The translations under genes and the position numbers were made by a program. A stretch of DNA of 6,958 bases, taken from contig CACXHI010000063.1 in the NCBI GenBank assembly GCA_902767395.1, positions 1 through 6,958 on the forward strand, in the 5' to 3' direction. The notes beneath the pieces are model-generated. The model saw nothing but the letters and a program-made list of their open reading frames with translations. It was not told the origin of the DNA and searched no databases. Positions 6,867 through 6,958 of this stretch are shown here, in pieces (positions within the stretch are counted from its first letter, which is position 1; every line of letters begins with the position of its first letter). This DNA comes from Oscillospiraceae bacterium. GTDB taxonomy: Bacteria; Bacillota; Clostridia; Oscillospirales; Oscillospiraceae.

Positions 6867-6958
6867 TCATTCGGTCAGCGCCTCCCGGCGATCCCGGAAA
6901 AGCAGCGAAACGCACCAGATACCTGCAAGAGCCACAACGCCGTAGATGATCCGGCTAA
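6867..6958 (-). CDS. C-terminal end of a small membrane protein, DUF378-like (partial)
   Basis: A reading frame enters from the right edge and ends with TGA at 6867-6869. Its last 29 residues begin SRIIYGVVALAGIW, continue with a hydrophobic run (CVSLLF) and end in a charged tail (RDRREALTE). The pattern of an SRIIY motif, a hydrophobic helix rich in Val, Leu, Ala and Gly, and a short charged C-terminus matches what I remember of DUF378 proteins. These are small two-helix membrane proteins of about 60-80 residues with no known function. The family call is recognition from a short tail, so it is moderate. The start lies outside the window. The gene has the same orientation as gdpP but is separated from it by 225 bases and a likely terminator. 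Confidence 0.6.
   Translation of the reverse strand, partial: SRIIYGVVALAGIWCVSLLFRDRREALTE

Overview
This window comes from a GC-rich Gram-positive bacterium. It is most likely a member of the class Clostridia (Bacillota), and the Oscillospiraceae type (Oscillibacter/Flavonifractor-like) is a plausible but unproven placement. The grounds are the gene order gdpP-rplI-dnaB, which is characteristic of Bacillota, strong GGAGG-type ribosome binding sites, and GC-rich coding sequence interrupted by short AT-rich stretches. I see no mobile element, CRISPR array, tRNA, rRNA or phage gene. This is chromosomal housekeeping DNA, and I do not claim a new biological system here.

All genes lie on the minus strand, so transcription runs from high to low coordinates. 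At the right edge (6867-6958) is the last part of a small membrane protein of the DUF378 type. It is followed by a 225-base intergenic region (6642-6866). That region holds two back-to-back hairpins, one GC-rich (6771-6830) and one AT-rich (6722-6767). The AT-rich one is followed by a U-rich tract and looks like the terminator of the DUF378 gene. A candidate extended -10 promoter and a good ribosome binding site then lead into a five-gene run: gdpP (c-di-AMP phosphodiesterase), rplI (ribosomal protein L9), dnaB (replicative helicase, called dnaC in Bacillus), tilS (tRNA-Ile lysidine synthetase) and ftsH (membrane AAA+ zinc protease, cut by the left edge before its C-terminus). Gaps inside the run are 24, 29 and 31 bases, and tilS and ftsH overlap by 11 bases. 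A single transcription unit is therefore likely, perhaps with an internal promoter inside tilS that feeds ftsH.

The run joins two blocks that are separate in Bacillus subtilis: yybT(gdpP)-rplI-dnaC and tilS-hprT-ftsH. The hypoxanthine phosphoribosyltransferase gene often found between tilS and ftsH is absent here. The genes link second-messenger turnover, the large ribosomal subunit, replication fork unwinding, AUA-codon decoding and membrane protein quality control. All are growth-related, but they share no pathway.

The observations most worth a second look are the paired hairpins upstream of gdpP, the AT-rich island with promoter-like elements and an A8 run inside tilS, the missing hpt gene, and an Asn in place of the usual His in the GdpP GGGG motif.
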